The notes beneath the pieces were generated by a model. It was not told where the DNA came from, did not search any database, and saw only the letters and a program-made list of their open reading frames with translations. The position numbers were made by a program, and so were the translations under genes. 64,000 nt of DNA from contig JAUCBJ010006511.1 of NCBI GenBank assembly GCA_032718475.1, forward strand, positions 26,005 through 90,004, in the 5' to 3' direction. Below are positions 52,901 to 63,789 of the stretch, in pieces. The stretch's first letter is position 1. Every line of letters begins with the position of its first letter. This DNA comes from Nemertoderma westbladi (taxonomy: Eukaryota; Xenacoelomorpha; Nemertodermatida; Nemertodermatidae).

Positions 52901-55900
52901 GATAGGAGGCGGTGTGGGGGAAGGGAATTCCCGTCTCGGCTGATAAGGTGGTGTGGGGGAAGGGAATTCCGGTCTTGGCTGATAGGAGGCGGTGCGGGGG
53001 AAGGGAATTCCTGACTCGGAGGAGGCGGTGTGGGGGAAGGGAATTCCCGTCTCGGCTGATAGGAGGTGGTGCGGGGGAAGGGAATTCCTGACTCGGAGGA
53101 GGCGGTGTGGGGGAAGGGAATTCCCGTCTCGGCTGATAGGAGGTGGTGTGGGGGAAGGGAATTCCGGTCTTGGCTGATAGGAGGCGGTGCGGGGGAAGGG
53201 AATTCCTGACTCGGAGGAGGCGGTGTGGGGGAAGGGAATTCCCATCTCGGCTGATAGGTGGTGGTGTGGGGGAAGGGAATTCTCGTCTCGGCTGATAGGA
53301 GGCGGTGTGGGGGAAGGAAATTCCCGTCTCGGCTGATAGGAGGCGGTGTGGGGAAGGGAATTCCCGTCTCGGCTGATAGGAGGCGGGGGGGGGGGGGGGG
53401 AATTCCCATCTCGGCTGATAAGAGGCGGTGTGGGGGGAGGGAATTCCCGTCTCAGAGGAGGCGGGGTGGGGGAAGGGAATTCCCGTCTCAGCTGATAGGA
53501 GGCGGTGTGGGAGAAGGAATTCCCGTCTCGGCTGATAGGAGGCGGTGTGGGGTAAGGGAATTTCCGCCTTGGCTTATAGGAGGCGGTGTGGGGGGAGGGA
53601 TTTCCCGTCTCGGCTGATAGGAGGCGGTGTGGCGGAAGGGAATTCCCGTCTTGGCTGATAGGAGGCGGTGTGGGGAAGGGAATTCCCGTCTCGGCTGATA
53701 GGAGGCGGTGTGGGGGAAGGGAATTCCCATCTCGGAGGTGGTGGTGTGGGGGAAGGGAATTCCCGTCTCGGCTGATAGGAGGCAGTGTGGGGGAAGGGAA
53801 TTCCCGTCTCAGCTGATAGGAGGCGGTGTGGGGGAAGGGAATTCCCGTCTCAGCTGATAGGAGGCGGTGTGGGGGAAGGGAATTCCCGTCTCGGCTGATA
53901 GGAGGAGGTGTGGGGGAAGGGAATTACCATCTCGGAGAAGTCAGTGTGGGGGAAGGGAATTCCCATCTCGGAGGAGGCAGTGTGGGGGAATGGAATTCCC
54001 ATCTCGGAGGAAGTGGTGTGGGGGAAGGAAATTCCCATCTCAGCTGATAGGGGGCAGTGTGGGGTATGAGAATTCCCGCCTCGGCTGATAGGAGGCAGTG
54101 TGGGGGAAGGGAATTCCTGTCTCGGCTGATAGGAGGCGGTGTGGGGGAAGGGAATTCCCGTCTCGACTGATAGGAGGCGGTGTGGGGGAATGGAATTCCC
54201 CTCTCGGAGGAGGCGGTGTGGGGGAAGGGAATTCCCATCTCGGCTGATAGGAGGTGGTGTGAGGGAAGGGAATTCCCGTCTCGGAGGAGGCAGTGTGGGG
54301 GGAAGGGAATTCCCGTCTCAGCTGATAGGAGGCGGTGTGGGGGAAGGGAATTCCCGTCTTGGCTGATAGGAGGCGGTGTGGGGGAAGGGAATTCCCGTCT
54401 CGGCTAATAGGGGGTGGTGTGGGGGAAGGGAATTCCTGTCTCAGCTGATAGGAGGCAGTTGGGGGAAGGGAATTCCCATCTCGGCTGATATGAGGCGGTG
54501 TGGGGGAAGGGAATTCCCATCTCGGAGGAGGCAGTGTGGGGGAAGGGAATTCCCGTCTCGCCTCATAGGAGGTGGTGTGAGGGAAGGGAATTCCCGTCTT
54601 GGAGGAGGCGGAGTGGGGGAAGGGAATTTCCGTCTTGGCTGATAGGAGGCGGTGTGGGGGAAGGTAATTCCCGTCTCAGCTGATAGGAGGCGGTGTGGGG
54701 GAAGGGAATTCCCGTCTTGGCTGATAGGAGGTGGTGTGGGGGAAGGGAATTCCCGTCTCGGCTGATAGGAGGCGGTGTGGGGGAAGGGAATTCCCGTTTT
54801 GGCTGATAAGAGGCGGTGTGGTGGAAGGGAATTCCCGTCTCAGAGGAGGCGGTGTGGGGGAAGGGAATTCCCGTCTCGGCTGATAAGAGGCGGTGAGGGG
54901 GAAGGGAATTCCTGTCTCAGAGGAGGCGGTGTGGGGGAAGGGAATTCCCATCTCGGCTGATAGGAGGTGGTGTGGGGGAAGGGAATTCCGGTCTTGGCTG
55001 ATAGGAGGCGGTGCGGGGGAAGGGAATTCCTGACTCGGAGGAAGCGGTGTGGGGGAAGGGAATTCCCGACTCGGAGGAGGCGGTGTGGGGGAAGGGAATT
55101 CCCGTCTCGGCTGATAGGAGGCGGTGTGGGGGAAGGGAATTCCTGACTCGGAGGAGGCAGTGTGGGGGAAGGGAATTCCCGTCTCGGCTGATAGGAGGTG
55201 GTGTGGGGGAAGGGAATTCCGGTCTTGGCTGATAGGAGGCGGTGCGGGGGAAGGGAATTCCTGACTCGGAGGAGGCGGTGTGGGGGAAGGAAATTCCCGT
55301 CTCGGCTGATAGGAGGCGGTGCGGGGGAAGGGAATTCCTGACTCGGAGGAGGCGGTGTGGGGGAAGGGAATTCCCGTCTCGGCTGATAGGAGGCGGTGCG
55401 GGGGAAGGGAATTCCTGACTCGGAGGAGGCGGTGTGGGGGAAGGGAATTCCCGTCTCGGCTGATAGGAGGCGGTGCGGGGGAAGGGAATTCCTGACTTGG
55501 AGGAGGCGGTGTGGGGGAAGGGAATTCCCGTCTCGGCTGATAGGAGGCGGTGCGGGGGAAGGGAATTCCTGACTCGGAGGAGGCGGTGTGGGGGAAGGGA
55601 ATTCCCGTCTCGGCTGATAGGAGGCGGTGTGGGGGAAGGGAATTCCCGTCTCGGCTGATAGGAGGTGGTGTGGGGGAAGGGAATTCCGGTCTTGGCTGAT
55701 AGGAGGCGGTGCGGGGGAAGGGAATTCCTGACTCGGAGGAGGCGGTGTGGGGGAAGGGAATTCCCGTCTCGGCTGATAGGAGGCGGTGCGGGGGAAGGGA
55801 ATTCCTGACTCGGAGGAGGCGGTGTGGGGGAAGGGAATTCCCGTCTCGGCTGATAGGAGGTGGTGTGGGGGAAGGGAATTCCGGTCTTGGCTGATAGGAG

Positions 55901-56812
55901 GCGGTGCGGGGGAAGGGAATTCCTGACTCGGAGGAGGCGGTGTGGGGGAAGGGAATTCCCATCTCGGCTGATAGGTGGTGGTGTGGGGGAAGGGAATTCT
56001 CGTCTCGGCTGATAGGAGGCGGTGTGGGGGAAGGAAATTCCCGTCTCGGCTGATAGGAGGCGGTGTGGGGGAAGGGAATTCCCGTTTTGGCTGATAAGAG
56101 GCGGTGTGGTGGAAGGGAATTCCCGTCTCAGAGGAGGCGGTGTGGGGGAAGGGAATTCCCATCTCGGCTGATAAGAGGCGGTGAGGGGGAAGGGAATTCC
56201 TGTCTCAGAGGAGGCGGTGTGGGGGAAGGGAATTCCCATCTCGGCTGATAAGAGGTGGTGTGGGGGAAGGGAATTCCCGTCTCTGAGGAGGCGGTGGTGG
56301 CGGAAAGGAATTCCCATCTCGGCTGATAGGAGGCAGTGTGGGGCAAGGGAATCCCGTCTCGGAGGAGGCGGTGTGGGGGAAGGGAATTCTCGTCTCGGCT
56401 GATAGGAGGCGGTGTGGGGGAAGGGAATTCCCGTCTCGGCTGATAGGAGGCGGTGTGGGGGAAGGTAATTCCCGTCTCGGCTGATAAGAGGCGGTGTGGG
56501 GGAAGATAATTCCCGTCTCAGAGGAGGCGGTGTGGGGGAAGGGAATTCCCGTCTCGGCTGATAGGAGGCGGTGTGGGTGGAGGGAATTCCCGTCTCGGTT
56601 GATAAGAGGTGGTGAGGGGGAAGGGAATTCCTGTCTCAGAGGAGGCGGTGTGTGGGAAGGGAATTCCTGTCTCGGCTGATAGGAGGCGGTGTGGGGGAAG
56701 GGAATTCCCGTCTCAGAAGAGGCAGTGTGGGGGAAGGGAATTCCCGTCTCGGCTGATGGGGAGGCGGTGTGGGGGAAGGGCCCGCCTCGGCTGATAGGAG
56801 GTGGTGTGGGGG
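49973..56812. repeat. 41/36-bp GGGAATTCCC minisatellite, right block
   Basis: Continuation of the array for 6.8 kb. Long-range duplication is visible. 49980-about 51570 recurs at 53645-about 55240 with an offset of about 3664. Sequence left of the RTE-like insertion (about 46.9-47.786 kb) recurs at about 52.8-53.646 kb with an offset of 5860, including a pure poly-G tract (13 versus 16). The right end breaks off into RTE-like fragments at 56813. Confidence 0.95.
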
Positions 56813-57463
56813 AATCTTGTACTTTGGCGGCCTTATGGAGTGAATAAGCATGGTATGCCTTTCCCTTAAGGTATTCGAAAGTCCTTACCTGACTTCCGGA
56901 TCGACAATCCCAGGTAACAGAAATCGTCCACATGCTCAAGCATACCATACTTTGAGCTTATGCTCATCCGGTCAGAGGCTTGGTGAGGACTTTCAAAGTT
57001 AACTGTTAAAATTTTGGTCTTTTTGGAGTTAATAAAAAGACCCACACTAGAAGCAGCCCTAATGAGCTGAGGAGCAGTTGGGCTCCCTCTAGTGATTCTT
57101 AGAGTACTCCTAAGAGTCTAGATCAGTTAGGTACTTGGAGGGATTTCCTCGACTTCTGGAGCCAGTAGGTGGAGTTATCATCACCCCATCATCATTATGA
57201 TGATCTAAGGACATGCGTAGAACATAGTCAACCACAATAATGAACAAGAATGGTGCAAGTGTGTCTCCCTGGAGGACGCCCCATAACACTTCAAATGGTT
57301 ATGTGTCACCGTCAACTGTAGACACAAATGTTGTCGAACCATCGTATACTAATCTGATTGCTGCAATAATTTCATCAGGAATCCCATATAATGAAAATAT
57401 GCTGAACATCCGTGAGCGAGAGACTGAATCAAAGGCCTTGAAGAAGTCAACAAAGATAACAGT
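56813..57463 (-). pseudogene. Rearranged RTE-like fragment at the array border
   Basis: 56813-56852 matches about 29102-29142 of the element on the plus strand. 56853-57463 matches about 28145-28775 on the minus strand. The copy is therefore internally inverted. It carries deletions (for example at about 57055 and 57115) and frameshifts, and is more diverged than the copies at 27181 and 47787. Confidence 0.88.
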
Positions 57464-58111
57464 ACCATGTATTTGTGATTACAAGTTTCGTGTATTATAA
57501 ATCTATCTGTAGGCCTTACCGTGCTCAATACTTTTATATCATTAAACTTAATAATTTTACTAATACTAATAATTTTGATCTCATATGGCTCACCGCGGGT
57601 GAGCTTACCTTTCAAGTGAAACTATTTTTTATATTAAAAGTGGCCTCATTCAGCCACCTTAAAATAGTGATGTTCCAGAAAAATTTATAAATTTACAATA
57701 AGCTGTTTTAACTCAATGTGGGAGTGTTGTATTAATTTTATTTATTTAATAATAATTTATTGCTGTATCTCGGTAACTATGGCCTACAGTAGAAGCATCA
57801 TACAATTTTTAAATGTATCAAAAATTGTCCCACATATTAAGGTAACTGATCAAATCAATATCACTGTAATGAAATTATATCTAATTTCCACGAAAGTTAG
57901 CGGAGATTTTTCGCATAACCAAATTGGGATTGTTGTATTGATTTTAGGTGTAATATATTTTATTGTTTAAGTTCAATTGTTTTCAATTAGTAAGTAAGTA
58001 AGAAATTTATAAGTAAGTAGGTAAGTAATTTCCATGAATTACTAATAATATTGCATTTAAATATATAGCGCTGATGGTATACACTGATTATTTAATAGGC
58101 CTATTGTAATA
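57464..58111. other. AT-rich spacer
   Basis: No gene supported. An 84-codon frame (57716-57970) is hydrophobic, AT-driven and without recognisable similarity. Confidence 0.5.
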
Positions 58112-58372
58112 ATAATAATATTGGTTATTTATATAGCGCTTTTCTACGCTCAGCATACTCAAAGCGCTTTTATTATCATTACCCCAGCAAAGCCAGGTTC
58201 CCATTATACCGCTGGGTTGACGTAGGCACTAATGTCTAAAGTGTCTTGCGTAGGGACACAACAGTGCGAAATTTCTACAGCCTTTAGTCGGATTCGAACC
58301 TGGACCACCAAACACTATTGTGTAAGCAGTTCAGGCGCCGTACCGGTATCCACTCGGACACTGCGACATAAA
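58112..58372 (-). mobile_element. tRNA-derived SINE
   Basis: On the minus strand the head reads GTCGCAGTGTCCGAGTGGA, like a Leu/Ser tRNA start with A-box. About 70 bases on is the B-box GGTTCGAATCC. The body ends with AAAGCGCTTTGAGTA...AAAGCGCTATATAAATA and an (ATT)n tail. The AAAGCGCTATATAAAT tail is common to LINE-tailed SINEs of many aquatic metazoans. Confidence 0.82.
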
Positions 58373-58531
58373 TTGTAGAATATTATAATAGGGCCTATAT
58401 ATTACCTATTTTGCTATTTGGCTTTATATAGGCCTAACGGTATTTCACTACGGAAGAAGTTTCGATGAACGATATTATGCTGAAATAGGCCCAGATAAAA
58501 GTGACAAGACTTACAACAAATAAAAAGACGT

Positions 58532-58639
58532 AAGTGGTGCCAAAAAGTAACATTTTTTCTATTGCTTTCTTATTTGTCTCGCTACGCTCGCCAGATAATA
58601 TCGCTCGACAAAAATGTCTACTTTTTTTTGCCACCACTT
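58532..58639. repeat. Small foldback repeat
   Basis: AAGTGGTGCCAAAAAGTAAC at the left pairs with the reverse complement of 58610-58639 (arms about 26-30 bases). The centre contains TCTCGCTACGCTCGCCAGAT. MITE-like, with no clear target duplication. Confidence 0.6.
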
Positions 58640-59089
58640 AAATAGTTTGTCTATATTGTAAGAGCCAAATAATAATAAAAAACAATTTATTAAGTGATTA
58701 GAACAATTTCCCGTTGCTCTGGAAACTAAATTTAGTAACTTTGTCGAAGTGTAGAGTTCTGTGAAACAATAGTCATTGAACTAAAGTTTGTTTTCACAAA
58801 CTTTGGCTCACCAATAACTTGAGTTTGTTGAGGCTATGTAAAATACGTTGTTATGGAAACAAACGTGGAATTTAAAATGTTAATATGGTCAGATTTTTGG
58901 AATTTTTGTGATCCATAAAGTCAAAGTACAGTAAAGGCAAAGGTACTGTAAAAATTTAGGCATGTTTTGTCACAGAATTTCACCTTTTCAGGTAACTAAT
59001 ATATACCTCTATAATACGTTGTTTGGTCCATTGTTATTGCTTTTGCATAATGTATAAGTAAATCTACTGTAATGGCCTAGTTATCTTTC

Positions 59090-59106
59090 TTTATTTAAAT
59101 TTTATT
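59090..59106 (-). terminator. Candidate polyadenylation signals for the RILPL-like gene
   Basis: AATAAA occurs twice on the minus strand (59101-59106 and 59090-59095), about 95-110 bases after the TAG stop at 59198-59200. Confidence 0.55.
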
Positions 59107-59197
59107 AATGAAAATGCAATTTATTTTACTTCATAGCTTATACCACATAAATGTCCATTTATATATTTAATTAGTCTGTTTAATAGTGTCCGTAACT

Positions 59198-59510
59198 CTA
59201 TTGTTTCTTGGCGTCTGATTTCACCTTGGTGGAGCCTTTCCTCCCCTTTTTAGACGCCCCTTTCCCTTTGGGACTTCCGGTCTCCTCCTCCACTGACGTG
59301 GAGAACATCCGCGAGAACAACCTCGTGACCCCCGACTCGCCCCGACTCGGTTTCGGCCCCTCCACCGAATTGTGTTCCCTTCGTCCGACAAACTCCGACT
59401 CCCAACGCGATTTATAGAACTCTAATTCTTCCTCGATCCTCATTAAATTGAGTTTCAAGTCATTGCGCTCGGACAGTAGCTGTTCCATTTCTTGCTTTGT
59501 GAATCTCGGT
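59198..59510 (-). CDS. RILP-like (RILPL) protein, C-terminal exon with RH2 domain
   Basis: The exon starts after a TTTTCAG acceptor (intron ends at 59511), with one base of a split codon. It reads PRFTKQEMEQLLSERNDLK, LMRIEEELEFYKSRW, then SGVTRLFSRMFS and a lysine-rich tail ending at TAG (59198-59200). The first two blocks match the RILP homology 2 domain, which binds Rab GTPases phosphorylated by LRRK2 in RILPL1/2; the arginine of PRFT is at the position expected to contact the phosphate. The RLFS motif is typical of RILPL1-type C-termini. About 103 residues are visible. Upstream exons are not found in the 4.5 kb to the window edge, so they lie beyond or in long introns. It is the best-supported normal, intron-containing host gene here. 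Confidence 0.8.
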
Positions 59511-59680
59511 CTGAAAATTACGAATTAAAGTTATAAATTTGTCGATTAAACGAAAAATATCTGATTGCGGTTGGATTGCATTACTGCTACTATTAAACAT
59601 TAGCAATTAGTCGCACAAGCGTGTGAAACCAGAGCCGTAGCGAGCCCATCTGGCGCCCAGGGGAATGAAGCTGAGATGAC

Positions 59681-59702
59681 CCCCCCCCCCCCCCCCCCCC
59701 CC
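59681..59702. repeat. Poly-C run
   Basis: About 22 cytosines. Length uncertain. Confidence 0.8.
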
Positions 59703-59904
59703 AGTGCATTTTATTTTATAGGTAGGCAATTTCTTTTTATATTTTTTTGTTTTGTAATGTTGAATACATGTTGTAAGGTGCTCCAAGTACACATAGCAGA
59801 AGCTAGTATTGTGCACTCTGGACACGTTGTGATCCGGAGGTGTAAGGATTGAAGACAATGGCAAGGGGGGGGGGGGGGGGGGGTTGGTGAGAAGAAACGG
59901 GGGG

Positions 59905-60186
59905 AGGGGGGAGGCGGGAGGCGGGGTATTGAGGGTAGTGAGGTGGAGGGGGGAGGCGGGGTATTGAGGGTAGTGAGGTGGAGGGGGGAGGCGGGGTATT
60001 GAGGGTAGTGAGGTGGAGGGGGGAGGCGGGGTATTGAGGGTAGTGAGGTGGAGGGGGGAGGCGGGGTATTGAGGGTAGTGAGGTGGAGGGGGGAGGCGGG
60101 GTATTGAGGGTAGTGAGGTGGAGGGGGGAGGCGGGGTATTGAGGGTAGTGAGGTGGAGGGGGGAGGCGGGGTATTGAGGGTAGTGA
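59905..60186. repeat. 35-bp G-rich minisatellite, eight copies
   Basis: Units of 35 bases contain GTATTGAGGGTAGTGAGGTG and GAGGGGGGAGGCGGG, and are virtually identical. The array is preceded by an 18-base poly-G at about 59867-59884. Each unit has four or more G runs, so quadruplex formation is plausible. The minus-strand frames (proline-rich) are artefacts. Confidence 0.95.
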
Positions 60187-60226
60187 CTCTGTTGTACTGT
60201 ATTTGCTTCTGCTGAAGGCCATTTAT

Positions 60227-60374
60227 TCTATTAAATAAATACACAATGTTCTAGAACATTTTGTTTATCTCATAAGTAGCTTGGCGACAATGCAATGCCT
60301 ACATGAAAATACTAGTTTATAGATATTCCCACATAATCAAAATGTTCTTGAACATTGTGTATTTATTTAATAGA
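60227..60374. mobile_element. 148-bp MITE-like palindrome
   Basis: Arms 60227-60263 and 60338-60374 are 37-base reverse complements with very few mismatches (TCTATTAAATAAATACACAA at one end). The loop is about 74 bases. The core of each arm, ATGTTCTAGAACAT/ATGTTCTTGAACAT, is itself palindromic. Confidence 0.8.
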
Positions 60375-60557
60375 ATCAATAGCCAGCAGAACCATAATGG
60401 TATTGAATGTTTTTTTAAAATGACCACAACGATTATTTCCTAGTGGTTTGACAATTTCGTCGACATTATTGACGTCGTCGGGATGTGCAGTTTTCCGATG
60501 TCGGATCATATTACTTTTCTCTGTAAATCTTTTCTCGCAATGGGTACCAGTACACAA
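60375..60557 (-). pseudogene. C2H2 zinc-finger fragment
   Basis: A minus-strand frame of about 64 codons contains one classical finger, CTGTHCEKRFTEKSNMIRH then RKTAH (C-X4-C-X12-H-X4-H), at about 60487-60554. There is no ATG start, and the frame runs into the inverted repeat at 60338-60374. It could be a decayed exon of a multi-finger gene or an unrecognised small exon. Confidence 0.45.
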
Positions 60558-62579
60558 TAATCTTTTTCACAATTCATTATTAGGGCCTACTGTATTACAT
60601 ATTACAATATTTACCTACATTAAAATGTCCAGTTATGTACTGCTGTACGGTACGATATGAACGATATGTACGGTACGGTATTTTACAAAGATTAAAGCTG
60701 TAAAGAGGCCTGGCCTCTATCCTAGAACCTAGAGCAGAGTCCATCATATTGTATTATATTCTTAATACCAATTCTGGAAGGGTTAGATAAAGCTTCATAT
60801 TCACTATAAAAACTTAACTTGATGCTAGCAAAACTATATACTGTATGGAGTAAAAGGCAATAAAATGGGCTTTCCATTTCTGTAGTCAAAATCTCAAAAT
60901 ACTCGTTTCTGATTGGCTGCTGGCAAAAAAAGTCAATTTTCATTGGTTAGTCGTCTAAAACACTACTCCTCATTCAATCTTTGGTGGAATTTGCTGAAAC
61001 TTGCTGAGAACATTCATGAGGTATGTTTCCACAAAACTCTTTGACAAAATTACAAATTTCACAAAAATTAAATTTTTAGGGCACTTTTCGTAATTCAAAA
61101 TTTAGAAAATTGACTTTTTTCATACATATGACTACATTTTTGGTTATAAAATGAGAACAAAGTCGAATTCCAAAATTCTGTCAAAGAGTTATATTCTTAT
61201 TGAGTTTATGATCTGAACAAAAAAAAAGAATCAAAATCCATTGAGAAATGGCGGAGGAGTAGCATTTATTAAAATTTAGAAAATCCCAAAATCGAGAAAT
61301 AATAAAGACCAGTAAAATGCATTTAAAGTTTTTAAACCTTCCCGCCCAAAATGATCTCTCTGACTGTGTAATAATTAAAATGGTAATTTATTCCTCTTAA
61401 TAACAATTAAAGAGGCAAACAACTGGAATTTTCGCTTTGGGGTTTTTGAGGTGATTTCATTTCAGATATTAGTTTTCATGCTGTGGCAAAATCTAATCTG
61501 TCTGTCTGTCAATGTGCGTCCGTCAATGGACAGATGTCGACAGACAGAAAAACGATGGACAGACCGTCAGACAGACTTAGTAAAATTGACTTGGTAGATT
61601 AGATTACCGAATTAAATTACAGTAAATAGGAATAAAACAAAAGTGTTAGCTGGATGGGGCGCTTTCTTAGACTTTGACGGACAAACTGATATTGCTTTAT
61701 CAAATTTTGATTAGAAAGACCGACAGACAGATATAAAAGCTTTATCTGCTTTAGATGAAATAAAAAAAAAATCGTAATTTTAACCAAAATTAGTATCCAC
61801 CCCTCCCCCCCACCCCTTAAAGTATATTCCTGCATTATTTCATTATTACGTCAGGCACTGCAAACAATCACTCATACGTAAGTTGGTTAGAGTCTGAGAG
61901 TACATAGAGCTACCATTATACCGGCCCGGCATACTGCTAATATTTAATTAAATGTAAACTACTAAGTTACATTGATTGCTTGTTGATTTAGTGCATTTAA
62001 TACCGGCAAATATGAGCAAGTAATCACATAAGAACCAATCAAACAGAACAGCCCATAACAACTTAAAGTATTTATAAAACAGGACAGGCAATATCATTGA
62101 CTGATTGATTGAATCAAATTGTTTGAATGGATGTTCAGAAAATGATTGCTTGGGTTTTTACTCTCATGTGTTGGTTGTAGATCTGTACATCTGTAACGCC
62201 ACAGCTTGTACCGGTATATAATGCAATGTTTAATATTGAGATGGAGGAAGCAGAAGCTTATTGCACCTGTGCAAACTGCAAACATAATATAAAACTACTG
62301 TCAAAATATTTAAACTGAAACAAACTAAGTACCTTACCTACTACTACCTTGCACTAATTAATGTTGGTTGATAAGAGTGTACGTAAACGAAAGTATGTAG
62401 CATAAAATCATACTTAAAAAAAACATGTGTAAACTAATTTAAATTATGGCTTCAGAGCATACAGTACATAGTTGAAAACGTCGATTATATAGGATCAAAA
62501 TAAATAAATGCAGTTTGTCAATTAGTTATTAAGATATTAAATATTAATGAGGTCTAATGTGTATAATTAAATATAGTTA
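60558..62579. other. AT-rich intergenic sequence
   Basis: No gene supported. A CTGTCTGTCTGTC/GACAGACAG palindromic microsatellite lies at about 61497-61577. AATGGCGGAGGAGTA near 61248 recurs at 4398. Confidence 0.5.
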
Positions 62580-62705
62580 TAAAAAGTTTTAATAGAGGCT
62601 AGAAAAAGTTAGTTAAAAAGTAGTGATATAAAGTTTTAATCAAGGTTAGAAAAAGTTAAAAAGTGGTGATAAAAGTTTTAATTAAGGCGAGAAAAATATT
62701 AAAAG
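62580..62705. repeat. ~50-bp AT-rich tandem repeat, three copies
   Basis: AAAGTTTTAAT...AGAAAAAGTTA...AAAGTAGTGATA is repeated three times with drift, directly beyond a LINE fragment. Confidence 0.65.
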
Positions 62706-62758
62706 TTAATAAGTAAAAAGAGTAAAAAGTTAAGAGTTACTATGGAAGATATTTTACT

Positions 62759-62960
62759 TTTACATGGACCACCATGATGGGGTAAATTTAAGAAACGGGT
62801 TTTAAAAGAGTTAAGGTTGGGGGCGGTTACAACGGCATTGGATAGCGAGTTCCAGGGATCAATGACTCGGAAGTGGAATGTCGTGTTTCTCTGCAGCAGC
62901 CGAGCACGGGGTATCTGGAGTTTGAATGAGTGGCCGACCGCCATACAGAATGGTGTCACC
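62759..62960 (-). pseudogene. LINE RT C-terminal fragment
   Basis: The minus strand reads RNTTFHFRVIDPWNSLSNAVV then APNLNSFKTRFLNL, the conserved end of Jockey/CR1/L2-type ORF2 proteins. Only this terminus is present; the RT core is not found upstream. It is a 5'-truncated fossil. Confidence 0.7.
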
Positions 62961-63241
62961 CATTAGTTGTAAAATAAGTAGTAGTAAAATAAATTATTAA
63001 GCATTCAGTGTTATGACTAAAAGTATATTTACATCGAATTGACCCATAATTAGGGACATCTGTATAAAATAATAGGCCCCTAAGTAAGTTTGAAACGGAG
63101 TTACAGTAGATAATTTAAAGATGAGGAATATTATACTGTATGATACCGGTCCAACCTGGCTGGCAGTGTGACCCATTAAATTTGACCAGCATTAATTGGA
63201 TCACTATTGATCAATCCTGCAGTTTGTTGCAGTAAATACGT
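62961..63241. other. Short intergenic sequence
   Basis: No gene or repeat recognised. Confidence 0.4.
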
Positions 63242-63630
63242 AGGAACATCGCATAAGTTGTGAGAATTATTATGTTGAACCATTTTGTTTAATTAATGTT
63301 CCTGTAATAAACCCTGTAGACTCTACAGACGTGACTGGAGAGACAGACAATTTGATGAATAACCAATCTAATGTAGTGAGTGTAGATACCGATGAACTAC
63401 AAGGTCTTGCAGACTTATTTAGTTGCAATGGAACGGATTCGAAGGTTTGTAACCATGACTACCAGGATAAACAGAGTTCAGTAGCAAATGACGATGATGG
63501 ATGTTCATCTTTCCGTGCTCCAGACACCTCAATACATGTAGATAGTTTCGCAGACGTTCAGTCTTCCTTACCTGCGTTACCTAGCAATGTGGAGTTTTGT
63601 AGTTTGTCCAGACGAGATAAAGAATCTTAA
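63242..63630 (+). CDS. Unrecognised open frame next to a BEL/Pao fragment
   Basis: Open for 128 codons between TAG (63239-63241) and TAA (63628-63630), with an internal ATG at 63355. The product is acidic and serine/aspartate-rich (VSVDTDELQGLADLFSCNG), with no domain I can name. It lies about 160 bases before the BEL/Pao pol fragment on the same strand, so it could be part of that element's polyprotein before a stop, or an exon. Low confidence. Confidence 0.3.
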
Positions 63631-63789
63631 ATGAAAGTCAAAAGAACAGGTAACACTTACATTTATAGAAGTAATCAGCTGTTATTTGCTACGTCTTTCC
63701 GCTGGAGATGGATGAATTTTGATTGTGTCAGAACACCCCCTATCTGTGGCTGTCTGAGTTGAGAAATAAGTAGCCTATCTCCCTATTAA

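Noticed and set aside
45215-56812. Possible collagen-like or proline-rich secreted protein gene
   Set aside because: Unit lengths of 41 and 36 alternate, so the frame keeps shifting between equivalent repeat peptides, and no start or signal sequence is present.
57716-57970. 84-codon hydrophobic ORF as a membrane protein
   Set aside because: AT-rich sequence easily yields such frames; no conserved motif, splice site or neighbour supports it.
58112-58372. Functional tRNA gene
   Set aside because: The promoter boxes are present but the acceptor and anticodon arms do not form a full cloverleaf, and a LINE-like tail follows, as in a SINE.
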